Positions 17,333 through 26,151 of a stretch of 37,189 nucleotides of DNA are shown here, piece by piece. Made by a program: the position numbers and the translations under genes. Below the pieces are notes generated by a model, which saw only the letters and a list, made by a program, of their open reading frames with translations, was not told where the DNA came from and ran no database searches. The stretch is from an uncultured Lachnospiraceae bacterium (lineage in GTDB: Bacteria > Bacillota > Clostridia > Lachnospirales > Lachnospiraceae). Positions within the stretch are counted from its first letter, which is position 1; the number at the start of each line of letters is the position of its first letter. The stretch is taken from positions 1-37,189 of the forward strand of contig CANSPM010000039.1 in assembly GCA_947648875.1 (NCBI GenBank), in the 5' to 3' direction.

Positions 17333-18214
17333 TTACTGCCCCAGCCTCGCCGCCAGTTCCTCCAGACGGGCTTTACTCATGGGCGGGATCAATACATGGT
17401 CCCCATCGAAGGGCTGGACGCCGTATTTTTGCACTTCCTCCATAAATCGGTCATAGGGAAACAGACCGTCCAGCGCACGCTGCTCCCTGTAGAGCACAAA
17501 CTGCACGAAACATTCCGATATCTTGATTTCACTCAGATTCAGAAATCCGTCCCCACGCATGGGGAAAACGCTCTCACATTCCTCCGTGAGCGCGTAAAAC
17601 GCCCCGATCTCCTGTGTGTCGCTCTTTTGCAGCAGACGCGGCTTCGCATAGTAGACATCCATGGACTGGAGGTTGTGCAATGTCTGTTCAAAGTCCGATA
17701 AATCCCCGCATACCTCCCAGGCCGCCACTTTCTCCGTCGGCAGCGTATAAGGCCACATCGCCAGAGAAAATATGTAATTTTTATACTCCTTATTCCCGCA
17801 GAAATCGTGCAGAGTCTTTAAACTGAACCTGGCAAACCTGTCAATTCCCTGCTCCAGTTCTTTACAGGTGAAAAGACGCCCTTCCTCCTGGCAGTACATT
17901 TCCGCCTTGCCCAGTCTCCTCTCGATCTCCTGCACCAGCCTGGTAAAGTCCGCTATTTCCGCCCTGGTGGTGGGAATATTATAGCTCACCGTATAGAAAC
18001 CCTCACTGCCCTTAGACCCGTCGAAAAAGATGCCCCGCCCAATGCGCTCCGGATTATAGAAAATAGCTGTTCCCTGACTCTCCTGCCCTTCCTGCAAAAT
18101 GTGAAAGTCATTGTCGGAGCCGTACCGAAGCCCGCAGGCCCCGGCCAGCGAGGAGATGTCCAGAATTGTCTTTCCAAATAATTTTTTCTGTTTAATTTCC
18201 AACGTAAACGCCAT
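17333..18214 (-). CDS. DUF4299 protein
   Basis: This 293-residue protein starts MAFTLEIKQKKLFGKTILDI, the usual opening of DUF4299 proteins. AAGGAG lies 9 nt before the ATG at 18214. An in-frame start at 18370 overlaps the promoter -10 box and is rejected. The protein is soluble with mixed alpha/beta character; features include RYGSDNDFHILQEG, IFYNPERIGRGIFFDG, and a C-terminal LFPYDRFMEEVQKYGVQPFD. No catalytic motif is apparent. It is found downstream of the Sel1-Hsp70-GrpE operon in the same direction but has its own promoter and a leader of about 145 nt. The family is recognised; the function is unknown. Confidence 0.8.
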   Translation of the reverse strand: MAFTLEIKQKKLFGKTILDISSLAGACGLRYGSDNDFHILQEGQESQGTAIFYNPERIGRGIFFDGSKGSEGFYTVSYNIPTTRAEIADFTRLVQEIERRLGKAEMYCQEEGRLFTCKELEQGIDRFARFSLKTLHDFCGNKEYKNYIFSLAMWPYTLPTEKVAAWEVCGDLSDFEQTLHNLQSMDVYYAKPRLLQKSDTQEIGAFYALTEECESVFPMRGDGFLNLSEIKISECFVQFVLYREQRALDGLFPYDRFMEEVQKYGVQPFDGDHVLIPPMSKARLEELAARLGQ

Positions 18215-18368
18215 AGTACAATTCTCCTTTTCCGTTGTAATCCTATTTGTCTCTAATGTTTCTTCGCCCAGACCATAGAGTCCTCGTTCCGCTGGAGTAT
18301 CATGAGAGTCATAATGCGGCGACACCCAGTGCATTTTCCGTATCTTTGCAGTACATGCAACTGTGATC

Positions 18369-18397
18369 ATTGTATCGTTTCCGCTTTATTTTGTCAA
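18369..18397 (-). promoter_or_regulatory. Promoter of the DUF4299 gene
   Basis: Minus-strand TTGACA (18392-18397), 17-bp spacer, TACAAT (18369-18374). The coding start is about 155 bp downstream of the -10 box; no known riboswitch fold was recognised in the leader. Confidence 0.8.
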
Positions 18398-18467
18398 TTC
18401 TGATTCACAGCTTACCGCTTATATCCACCGATGACAGTTAGCGAAGGTAACTTAGTCATAGAGCCTG

Positions 18468-20300
18468 TCACGCGCCTTTTTTCAGCAATTCCATTATTCT
18501 TGTTTGAAATCGCTGGAGCCTTGCGCATAAATCTATGGCTTTATGCATCTTGTTATTGCCATCTTCCTTCCGATTATAGATTTTACTAATAATAGTATTT
18601 ATTTGGCTATATATCTCCGTTATTTCTATATCTCCCAGCTCGATTTTTGCGTCCGCCAAAACAGTAAGAATATCTTCCTCCTCGGTCCAACATTCCCCAA
18701 GGGCCGTGTACATCGCACTGTCCTCCTGCATATGCCGTCCCAATTCTATCATGCCTGTCAGCCACTTTTCCGGGTCCTGCTGCCTGCACATTTTCGCAAA
18801 CTCCAGCTGGCACCATCTACAGCCCTTTTTTGCGCCCTGCTGGAAATATACTTTGCTCTTTTCTTTGTCTCCTTCCAGAAACAGTTTGCCCAACCGATAT
18901 TCCGCCTCATAAAAGCCTGATCTACCGGCATTCAGATATGCGTTTTCCACCTCTTCCAGAATCACGTTCTCCTTTATGTTTGTCATTGCTTTTTTAAATA
19001 GTTTCTGTAGTTCCTCATTAAATTCCTGTTCCTGACTCTCATGGTCATTATATGCTTTAAAAGTGTCTGTTTGTAGCAACAATGCCTTTAAAACATACTT
19101 TTCACTATAGGTATTCTCCAAAGAAGAAATCTCCCGCACCGCCTCCCGCAATGCAACGAATGCCTGGTCCTGCTCTGTTCGCAACATTTGATCCGCTTTA
19201 GTCAGCATCTTCTCCGCATGGTATGCGAGAGCCTCTGGCATTTTTTCTGTCACTGCTTTTTGCAGCAGATCCTTCTGCTGCTGTTCGTCAATCAGAACCC
19301 CCGTTTTTACTGCGGGAATAAATGCCGGAATATAGTTTTTGTCTATACAGATTCGATAGAACTCGCACGCGGCCTCGCCGTCCGGCTCCACCAGAACCCT
19401 GTTACCATAGTTATCCCGTAATACCATACCAAGTCTGAGGATATCCCCCACTTCCTTTGCGGCGTATTTATTTTTATTGTCCTTCGCCATTTCCCGCATT
19501 TTCAGGTATCGCTCATAGGACTGGCAGAAATAAAGACTATTCAAATGCGTAAATTCTTCCAGCATCTGATCTCTGTAGCCAAAAAAAGCGTCGTTACCGC
19601 TTTTGTACCATCCCACCGCTTCTTCCGGCTTTATCCCAACCCGCAATCGAATTACCAGCAAATACAGATTTGCCGCAGCCTGAAAGATTTCTTTTTCGGT
19701 ACGTTCCCGGCTTGTTATGACGGGTATATCCACCCTTATGTCACATGCTTTCAAATATGTGATTATCTTCTGCATTTCCACTGCCATTGCTGTCGGTGCA
19801 TAAATCTTGCTCAAGGTAATCTCATAGGCCCTCAGAATCCAGCATTCCGTTTCACCCTTGTTCCTGCATAATTTTGTGATATACTCGGCTTTCCATAGCT
19901 TGGTGACATCAGCCATATGTGTCAGGGCATCTGCGCGGGCTTTTTTCGGAATATTCTTTTCCGATGATAACTTCGAGATGTAAGGCTTCATACTCTCATA
20001 GCCTCCGTCATACGCTGCAAAGATCCAAAAAAGATCATGGTTTCCTGTTTTTTCGTGAAAAGCATCCATCCATTCTCCCAGTACCGACAAAAAATCCTCC
20101 CGGTCAGACTTTAATACCTGATACATCTTAACAGGCACAAGGAAACAGGCATCCATTATCCTGATTGTACTTTTTAGAATATGTTTGCATAAATCTTTAT
20201 ATTCAAATTCCTTAGCGCTCCCCTTAGATGGGAAACATAAGTCAACATCGGTAGTACTGCTTACGGTGTCTGAATTAATAACCTTTGGTACCTCGTTCAT
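18468..20300 (-). CDS. Sel1-like helical-repeat protein, third gene of Hsp70 operon
   Basis: This 610-residue protein is almost wholly alpha-helical. The clearest repeat is near residues 465-505 (EAEYRLGKLFLEGDKEKSKV, then YFQQGAKKGCRWCQLEFAKM), which matches Sel1/TPR-like repeats; others are degenerate. The N terminus (about 1-40) is polar and low complexity. There is no signal peptide and no membrane segment. It starts 11 bp after the Hsp70-like gene stops, with AGAGGG before the ATG, so it is the last gene of the operon. Sel1 and TPR repeats bind peptides or chaperones, so it may be a co-chaperone or client adaptor for the Hsp70; this is inference. Confidence 0.75.
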   Translation of the reverse strand: MNEVPKVINSDTVSSTTDVDLCFPSKGSAKEFEYKDLCKHILKSTIRIMDACFLVPVKMYQVLKSDREDFLSVLGEWMDAFHEKTGNHDLFWIFAAYDGGYESMKPYISKLSSEKNIPKKARADALTHMADVTKLWKAEYITKLCRNKGETECWILRAYEITLSKIYAPTAMAVEMQKIITYLKACDIRVDIPVITSRERTEKEIFQAAANLYLLVIRLRVGIKPEEAVGWYKSGNDAFFGYRDQMLEEFTHLNSLYFCQSYERYLKMREMAKDNKNKYAAKEVGDILRLGMVLRDNYGNRVLVEPDGEAACEFYRICIDKNYIPAFIPAVKTGVLIDEQQQKDLLQKAVTEKMPEALAYHAEKMLTKADQMLRTEQDQAFVALREAVREISSLENTYSEKYVLKALLLQTDTFKAYNDHESQEQEFNEELQKLFKKAMTNIKENVILEEVENAYLNAGRSGFYEAEYRLGKLFLEGDKEKSKVYFQQGAKKGCRWCQLEFAKMCRQQDPEKWLTGMIELGRHMQEDSAMYTALGECWTEEEDILTVLADAKIELGDIEITEIYSQINTIISKIYNRKEDGNNKMHKAIDLCARLQRFQTRIMELLKKGA

Positions 20301-20311
20301 TGCAATCCCTC

Positions 20312-21820
20312 TTATCTCCCCGAATCGGAATTTGTAAAGATTGAACAGCTGGTATTGCCCACATGATCACTGATGGAACTGGTAACCTGAAGTTCCAGAA
20401 TACCGTCCTCTGTCAATGTCATTTTTGCCGTACAGCTTGTTCCTTTGGGAACTGGCTCATTAAACTTATGTACCGCCGCCGACACCTTCATCTGTAAGTT
20501 CTCATCCATGGGAAGCGTCTTGTCCCGCAGCCGGTACTCATACAGATGAAATGCCACCTGAATCTGATCGTTATGCCTGGTGTAGTAAGTATGTTCCGTC
20601 ACAAAGGGAAGTTCCACCCCCGCCGGTATCAGGGTCTGTATCATTTCCACATCATTGATATAAGTGTTTACACCATAGGAGAAGTCCACGCGAGGGCGTA
20701 TTTTTTTCATATCCGACGCATAAATGGCGGCGCCAAAACCAATGGCCTTCTCCGGCGCTTTAATATAGATCCGCTCCTGAGAAATCTGAGGAAAAGACTG
20801 TACTAGCCGTTCACGGATATAGGGAATATAGCTGGAACCGCCGGTCATTATAATCTCGGGGCTTTGATCCAGGATGTCCCGATTGCGGGCGATCAACTGC
20901 CGGACACACAAAATAATCCGCTCCACCAGCGGGTGAATGGCCGTATTCATCTCCTGGCGCGTCAGTCTCTGCCTGCCGCTTCCGGCCTCTCCGCCGTTAA
21001 AAGTTACACCCACCTCCATCTTATTGGAGAGAGCCTCCTTGGCTTTTCTTGCCGCCGCCTTGAGTCTTCTGTATGCCGCGCTTCCATGGTTCCTCAGTTG
21101 TCCTGCGTCTATACCCGCAACGTTTTCAATGAATTGTTCCGCCAGATAATCGGCTATCTTTTCATCAAACAGATCCCCGGCTATCTCCACGCCAGAGGAA
21201 TCCACAAAGAGATAGGGATAGGGATTTTGAGCTGTCATCAATGTGTTTTCCCTGACAATGGCAGCGTCCGCAGTGCCTGCGCCTATATCCAGAACCAGAA
21301 TGGTCCCTTTTTTCTGATAGTATACGGCAGCCGCCACAGGTTCCGGTATAATGCGCAAAACCCTGTATCCTGCATTTTCAAAGGCATGCTTCAATATTAT
21401 GCGCTCCGAAGTTCCAAAACTCACCGGCGCACACACCACAACGCTTTCCAGATCCGCGTTGAGATCCTGTATTTCCAGTTCCCCCTTGGCATACTCCATC
21501 TGGACGGAAATAATCTGCGTGGCAATCTCCTCCCCGCTGAATGTCCGGTCATCCAAATCAATCAATTCGCTGAGACGCATTTTTATAGAGGTGACGACAT
21601 GTTCAGGATCATAAACCTCCAGTTCTTCGGAGATAACATCATCACATAAGACAACGCCTTCCTCTTCCTGATAAGAAAACAGGGAGGGGATTCCCCCATT
21701 ACATATCTGATTTCCGGAAGGAAGCAGCGCCTGACAATTGCCTTCCTCATCCAAAATGGCGGGATAAGTCCTGCTTGTCCCCCAATCCACTCCCATAACA
21801 GGTTTTGTATTCTGATTCAT
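20312..21820 (-). CDS. Hsp70-family ATPase lacking the helical lid
   Basis: This 502-residue protein has an intact Hsp70 nucleotide-binding domain: GVDWGTSRTYPAIL (phosphate 1), TSIKMRLS (Lys equivalent to DnaK Lys70), IIPEPVAAAVYY, VLDIGAGTADAAIV (phosphate 2) and TGGSSYIPYIRERL (adenosine). Residues about 385-495 resemble the beta-sandwich substrate domain (IPAGVELPFV, then LTEDGILELQVTSS). The protein stops where DnaK (about 610-640 residues) continues into the alpha-helical lid and EEVD-like tail. AGGAGG lies about 10 nt before the ATG. It is 38 bp downstream of a GrpE-like gene and 11 bp upstream of a Sel1-like gene. No J-domain gene is nearby. It is a specialised paralogue and not the housekeeping DnaK; its client is unknown. 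Confidence 0.9.
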   Translation of the reverse strand: MNQNTKPVMGVDWGTSRTYPAILDEEGNCQALLPSGNQICNGGIPSLFSYQEEEGVVLCDDVISEELEVYDPEHVVTSIKMRLSELIDLDDRTFSGEEIATQIISVQMEYAKGELEIQDLNADLESVVVCAPVSFGTSERIILKHAFENAGYRVLRIIPEPVAAAVYYQKKGTILVLDIGAGTADAAIVRENTLMTAQNPYPYLFVDSSGVEIAGDLFDEKIADYLAEQFIENVAGIDAGQLRNHGSAAYRRLKAAARKAKEALSNKMEVGVTFNGGEAGSGRQRLTRQEMNTAIHPLVERIILCVRQLIARNRDILDQSPEIIMTGGSSYIPYIRERLVQSFPQISQERIYIKAPEKAIGFGAAIYASDMKKIRPRVDFSYGVNTYINDVEMIQTLIPAGVELPFVTEHTYYTRHNDQIQVAFHLYEYRLRDKTLPMDENLQMKVSAAVHKFNEPVPKGTSCTAKMTLTEDGILELQVTSSISDHVGNTSCSIFTNSDSGR

Positions 21821-21858
21821 AATGTTACAACCTCCTGTCCCCGCTGTGGGACGTTTAT

Positions 21859-22872
21859 CTATTTAATGCTTACTTGTGCCTTTACAATCACTTCTCCATC
21901 CACTTCAAATCCCGATGAATAGACCTTGTCGATTTCTTTTCCTCTGGCATCCAGCACATTGGAGCGAACCTGTTCATGACATTTGGGATCAAAACTCTCC
22001 GCCGCCTTGGGCTGAAACTCGCGAACTCCAAATGCCTCGGCTACATAAGCCAGATCTTCCTGTATTTCATCCATATCGTTAAAAACATTCTGACGGATAT
22101 TGACAAGCAGTTGACACAGCTGCCGACAGGGCTTAAATTGATATAACTCCTTGATCACCCTCTGCATATCTCGTATGTTTTTGGAGCATTCCATCAGTTC
22201 CTGTTGTAGCTGCTTTTTACTCCCGCCGCTTTCCTCAGATGCCTGAATCCTCTCCCGTTTCCCTGTCGCGTTCTGCTCCCCAATTGATAATGACAGGTTT
22301 TGTCCCTGCGTGTTCCGCCCATTGATGGGCGGCTGTTCAATTTGACTCTGTTCCCTTCGTTCCCCTTCCGATGTCAATAATCTACCCTGGCTTATTTCCC
22401 ATTGCTCTCTCTCTGCAAGGGGTTCGCTTTGGTCCTGTTGCTGCTTTACAAGAAGTTCAAACTCACTCTTTTTCCTCACCCTTTCCTGCTCGGTTTGATC
22501 CGGATTGTTCTGCCGGTTTCCGGCCCCGTCCCGGTTCTGCCATTCAGGCCGTGTCCACATGGCGCTCTTCCTCTGGAATGCCTGCTCTCTGCGCTCGTTT
22601 TCCAGACGACGTTCTTTCTGTCGCAATTCTTCCAGTTCCCGCGTCAGCTCCCTGTTTTTCTGTATCTCCTTTTGCAACTGCACTTCCTGCTCCTGTCTGC
22701 ATTTTCTTTCTATTAAGATTTTCTGTCTCATCTCCTCTATCTGTGAGAGTTGAGCGCTCAACTTTGAAGACTGACTGCTGATAAAGTCTGATTGGTATTT
22801 TATTTTCTGCATTGCATGCTGTAAATCATCTTTCAAAAATAAAATCCTTTTGTCCTTATCCATAATCCCCAT
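21859..22872 (-). CDS. GrpE-like nucleotide exchange factor with coiled-coil N terminus
   Basis: This 337-residue protein is much longer than the usual GrpE (about 190). Residues about 5-110 form a charged coiled coil, about 110-215 a Gln/Arg/Glu-rich low-complexity linker, and about 220-337 a GrpE-like domain. The last part contains YVAEAFGVREFQPKAAESFD, PKCHEQV, and a closing EIDKVYSSGFEVDGEVIVKA, which parallels the GrpE beta wing. GGGGG lies 7 nt before the ATG at 22872; a longer start at 22914 is less likely. It is first in the operon with the Hsp70 paralogue, as expected for a dedicated exchange factor. The fold assignment is by pattern; the linker is unusual. Confidence 0.75.
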   Translation of the reverse strand: MGIMDKDKRILFLKDDLQHAMQKIKYQSDFISSQSSKLSAQLSQIEEMRQKILIERKCRQEQEVQLQKEIQKNRELTRELEELRQKERRLENERREQAFQRKSAMWTRPEWQNRDGAGNRQNNPDQTEQERVRKKSEFELLVKQQQDQSEPLAEREQWEISQGRLLTSEGERREQSQIEQPPINGRNTQGQNLSLSIGEQNATGKRERIQASEESGGSKKQLQQELMECSKNIRDMQRVIKELYQFKPCRQLCQLLVNIRQNVFNDMDEIQEDLAYVAEAFGVREFQPKAAESFDPKCHEQVRSNVLDARGKEIDKVYSSGFEVDGEVIVKAQVSIK

Positions 22873-23307
22873 TTTCTTACCCCCTCTGCTGTCAGCGGCC
22901 CCCCCTGCCTCCATAAAGTGTTTCCAAATAAATTTTGTTCTTAAAATTTAAATTATCTTCTTGCCTATTTCATTATATTATATCAACTTTGTCGCATAAA
23001 CGGATAAAATCCGGAAATAGATGGAAATTTTGAAAATAAGAAATCCTGTTTTCAGCATTTTTTTCTTTTTTCATACTTCTGTTGTAAATCCATCACGTTT
23101 CCGGGAGAAATTATATAAGAAAAATCGCTTTTATACTGCGTTATATCATTTTACCATATTTAAGGAAAGGTTAAAAGCAAAATAGCCCTTTATTCATAAT
23201 AAAATTTCCTGAAAAAATAACCTTTCAGAATTTTACGGACAGGCATAAATTGCTTATGATATGGATAGTAACTCAGTAATCTACATTTCTAAAAGAGGAG
23301 GTTTCTT
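22873..23307. other. AT-rich divergent intergenic region
   Basis: It separates the GrpE operon (minus) from the radical SAM operon (plus). It holds a weak minus promoter near 22975-23005 (TTTATG-17-TATAAT), an inverted repeat GAAAGGTTA (23165-23173) / TAACCTTTC (23218-23226), and the plus promoter below. A 54-codon open frame (23021-23185, plus) lacks a ribosome binding site. Confidence 0.5.
23232..23260 (+). promoter_or_regulatory. Promoter of the radical SAM operon
   Basis: TTTACG (23232-23237), 17-bp spacer, TATGAT (23255-23260), about 48 bp before the first ATG, which has GAGGAGG as ribosome binding site. The right arm of the 9-bp inverted repeat ends 6 bp upstream of the -35 box and could be an operator. 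Confidence 0.6.
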
Positions 23308-24285
23308 ATGAAAAAATTTACAATCATCTGGGACATAACCCAAAATTGTCCATTCCGCTGCGCTATCTGTTGCATGGGAGCAAAGCCTGCGGGGCCGGAG
23401 ATGAATGAACTGGATTTCGACGCAAAGCGCAGAGTCGTAGAGCAAATCCGACAGCTTGCGGCCCGGCGAGAGATCCAGGTGGACTTATCTGGAGGGGAAA
23501 TTATGACCGATCTTCGTCATTTGGAAATTGCGAAGGAGGTCGCAGACATAATTGGCCGTGAAAACCTGGGAATCAGCACTTCGGGATATGGTATTACAAG
23601 GGAAATGGCATTCCGCCTTGCAGACATCACAGGCGAAGTCGAGCTGACTATGGACACGCCCCCCGGAGTTCCCTATCGGCTTCGCCCTCTGGAATACGCA
23701 CAGACAGCCGCACGTGCCATACCCCATCTGAAGGCCTGCGGCATCCATACGGGAATTCAGACTGTTCTGTCCAGAAGCAATTACAACAGACACAACCTAA
23801 CCGCGTTGTATGGCTGGCTCTGCCGAAATCAGGTCAACGAATGGAGTCTTCTGCGGTTTTATCCCACAGGGCGGGGCGCGGATTACTTGGAAGAATGTCT
23901 CAGCGATGAGGAACTTTTGGATGTGGTTAACTATCTACAGCGGCTGGACCAGAAAAATCCTTCCGCCGTCAAGCCGGCTCTTCACTTTCATTACACGATG
24001 AAAGGGCATGAGGGCTATACCGCCGAGTGCCGCTGTGTGAAGAAGTCCATAGGCATCTTGCCAAATGGAGATGTGACAGCCTGCTTCTGGGCATCTGACC
24101 GCGAGTCAAATATCTCGGAGGAACTTTTTCGTCTGGGAAATGTACGGACGGAAACCCTGTCTCAGATTTTGGATAATACACGCTCCCGCTACTGGCAGGA
24201 ACAGCCCCATACCTGCCCTTTTATCACTGCCGCAAAGGAGGATACGTATGTTTCTGATACTCAGCACCATGACCGCACTGCTTGA
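23308..24285 (+). CDS. Radical SAM/SPASM-like protein
   Basis: This 325-residue protein has the radical SAM motif CX3CX2C at Cys14, Cys18 and Cys21 (NCPFRCAICC), which binds the [4Fe-4S] cluster that cleaves S-adenosylmethionine. A GGE motif (SGGEIM) is at 61-66. The C terminus carries SPASM-like cysteines Cys241, Cys243, Cys259 and Cys303 around SIGILPNGDVTACFWASD and the final HTCPF, suggesting an extra cluster. SPASM enzymes often modify peptides or proteins, but no precursor peptide was found nearby. It is first of four genes; its end overlaps the membrane-protein gene by 38 bp. The family is certain, the reaction unknown. Confidence 0.9.
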   Translation: MKKFTIIWDITQNCPFRCAICCMGAKPAGPEMNELDFDAKRRVVEQIRQLAARREIQVDLSGGEIMTDLRHLEIAKEVADIIGRENLGISTSGYGITREMAFRLADITGEVELTMDTPPGVPYRLRPLEYAQTAARAIPHLKACGIHTGIQTVLSRSNYNRHNLTALYGWLCRNQVNEWSLLRFYPTGRGADYLEECLSDEELLDVVNYLQRLDQKNPSAVKPALHFHYTMKGHEGYTAECRCVKKSIGILPNGDVTACFWASDRESNISEELFRLGNVRTETLSQILDNTRSRYWQEQPHTCPFITAAKEDTYVSDTQHHDRTA

Positions 24286-25330
24286 GTGTGGACCGCTTTT
24301 TCTGGGAATCGGCCTGGGCTATGGCCCGGGCCAGACCCTTTCTTTCTGCCTTGCCTACCAGGCAGGCAACCTGTTTCCCATCCCCTTTTCTCTCCGCGCC
24401 AGTACACTGAGGAGAATCACTGTGCTTTCCATGTTGCTTCTTAGCCTGGCTCCGTTTATGCAAGCCTTCCCTTTCCCTCAATGGGGATTCTATTCTTCAG
24501 GGATTCTGCTGCTGTCCTGCGCTACACAGAGCATCCGCAGGGAGATGAAGACCCGGTCGGGAACCGTAAAAAAAAGACTTTCGCGCATTGCGGGATTTCT
24601 GCTGGCTCCACTGTTGGCATATGCGCCTTTCCCTTTGCTGTGGCTGTGCTGTCTTGTGGTATTGTTTTCACTCAGAGGCTTATGCGGCTATAATGCCGCT
24701 TCTGATAACAGCCCCCTGTCAAAAAATAGGAGGGGTACACCAAAATTCTATCCTCTATATACAATCATGCTGTGGCATCAGCTGCATTACTTCATCTATG
24801 CCTACGGACTCCTTCTGCATGCTTACCAGATTACGGGCAACGCCTTTTTTACGATGCTGTTCTTTGCAGGTACATGGCTTACATATGTGAGTGCGGAACC
24901 GCTTGTAAAACTATTGTGGCGAACTTATCCGAAGACATTTTCCGCCACATCGGGCACATCCGGTTATATCAACGCGATTCTGACAGGACATGCCTTTTTG
25001 CTGATCATTCTTATGGGACTTCCCAATGTATCCGGCGGGCTCTTTTACTGTCTTTGGATTCTGACGGGTTTTGGCGGCGGCACTGTTTTTGCTATAACCG
25101 CCCTCTATGGGCATTCTGCGGCGTATACAAAGGAGCGGCTTGTGCTCACGGAAAATCTGGGACATTTCATCGGGACGGGATTAGCTGTCTTATGGGCTCA
25201 TTTTCTCCCGAAATACCTGCCCCAACTTTCCTATCCGGCAGCCTTTTGCGTGTTCATGGTGATCGTGTTGGCATTCCTGGCCCATCCATCCTGTATGAAA
25301 TACAAGGCGAAAGGAATTAAAAATTTATGA
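24248..25330 (+). CDS. Polytopic membrane protein, MFS-like, of the radical SAM operon
   Basis: This 360-residue protein has about 10 hydrophobic segments, short loops and a central basic cytoplasmic loop (REMKTRSGTVKKR). AAAGGAGG lies 6 nt before the ATG at 24248; a frame open from 24140 without such a site is rejected. Tryptophan- and tyrosine-rich helices in the second half and a GFGGGT turn resemble major-facilitator transporters, but no diagnostic MFS motif was seen. It overlaps both neighbours (38 bp and 4 bp), so it is coupled to the enzymes. It could export or import the pathway's substrate or product. Confidence 0.75.
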   Translation: MFLILSTMTALLECGPLFLGIGLGYGPGQTLSFCLAYQAGNLFPIPFSLRASTLRRITVLSMLLLSLAPFMQAFPFPQWGFYSSGILLLSCATQSIRREMKTRSGTVKKRLSRIAGFLLAPLLAYAPFPLLWLCCLVVLFSLRGLCGYNAASDNSPLSKNRRGTPKFYPLYTIMLWHQLHYFIYAYGLLLHAYQITGNAFFTMLFFAGTWLTYVSAEPLVKLLWRTYPKTFSATSGTSGYINAILTGHAFLLIILMGLPNVSGGLFYCLWILTGFGGGTVFAITALYGHSAAYTKERLVLTENLGHFIGTGLAVLWAHFLPKYLPQLSYPAAFCVFMVIVLAFLAHPSCMKYKAKGIKNL

Positions 25331-26151
25331 AAATACAGACTGTTGAGACCAAAAATCTGATAGTAAAATCAAACCTTCCCGCTTCCGACTATGTAATTAA
25401 TCCTTATGTGGGCTGTAGCCATCGGTGCCGGTACTGTTATGCCTCTTTCATGAAACGCTTTACAGGTCACACAGAGGAATGGGGAAGTTTTATCGATGTC
25501 AAGCAGTGCCCTTCCTGGAAACTGCCCCCAAAAATAGAGGGAAAGACCCTGCTGCTTTCCTCTGTGACGGACCCTTACCAGCCCCTGGAGGGTAAGCATC
25601 ACGTTACAAAAGAAACCTTACGACGCATGCTGGGCACTAAGGCAAATGTGGAAATTCTGACAAAATCCCATCTTGTAACAAGGGATATGGATCTTTTTCA
25701 ACAGTTCCGCCATTTAAGAGTCGGAATCTCCATGAACACCCTGAACGACACCTTCCGCAGAGATATGGAACCGGGAGCCTCCTCCGTGGAGAAAAGATTG
25801 AACGCGCTGAAACAATTGCACTATGCAGGACTATCCACTTACCTTTTTGTGTCCCCGGTTTTCCCCGGGCTGACGAACCTGGAACAGCTGGTCGCGGAGA
25901 TCTCCCCTTATGTTCAGGAGATATGCTTCGAAAACTTGAATCTGCGCGGAGCGCAGAAGAACAGTATACTTTCCTATATAAAGGATACCCATGCCCCGCT
26001 TACTTCTCTCTATCATGAAATCTATCTGCGCCGCAATGGAGAATATTGGAGGGAAATGGAAGACCGGATACAGATATTGCAGGAAAAGTACCCTGTCAAA
26101 ATGACAAATTATTTCTATCATAATAAGATTAAAAAAGGAGTCCGCCCATGA
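25327..26151 (+). CDS. Radical SAM protein, spore-photoproduct-lyase-like/Rv2578c type
   Basis: This 274-residue protein has CX3CX2C at Cys30, Cys34 and Cys37 in NPYVGCSHRCRYCYA, the form seen in the SPL-like/Rv2578c radical SAM group. It continues with VTDPYQPLEGKHHVTKETLR, typical of that group, and EILTKSHLVTRDMDLF. It is shorter than spore photoproduct lyase and lacks an obvious DNA-lesion-binding extension. Its ATG overlaps the membrane-protein stop as ATGA (25327-25330), and its own stop overlaps the next gene the same way. The family is sure; the substrate is unknown. Confidence 0.88.
   Translation: MKIQTVETKNLIVKSNLPASDYVINPYVGCSHRCRYCYASFMKRFTGHTEEWGSFIDVKQCPSWKLPPKIEGKTLLLSSVTDPYQPLEGKHHVTKETLRRMLGTKANVEILTKSHLVTRDMDLFQQFRHLRVGISMNTLNDTFRRDMEPGASSVEKRLNALKQLHYAGLSTYLFVSPVFPGLTNLEQLVAEISPYVQEICFENLNLRGAQKNSILSYIKDTHAPLTSLYHEIYLRRNGEYWREMEDRIQILQEKYPVKMTNYFYHNKIKKGVRP

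Noticed and set aside
20312..21820. Calling the Hsp70 gene dnaK
   Set aside because: It lacks the helical lid and C-terminal tail and sits in an operon without dnaJ or hrcA; it is a paralogue.
23021..23185. 54-codon plus-strand frame upstream of the radical SAM operon, possible precursor peptide
   Set aside because: No ribosome binding site, no typical leader/core or conserved Cys/Gly pattern, and it lies upstream of the operon promoter in AT-rich DNA.
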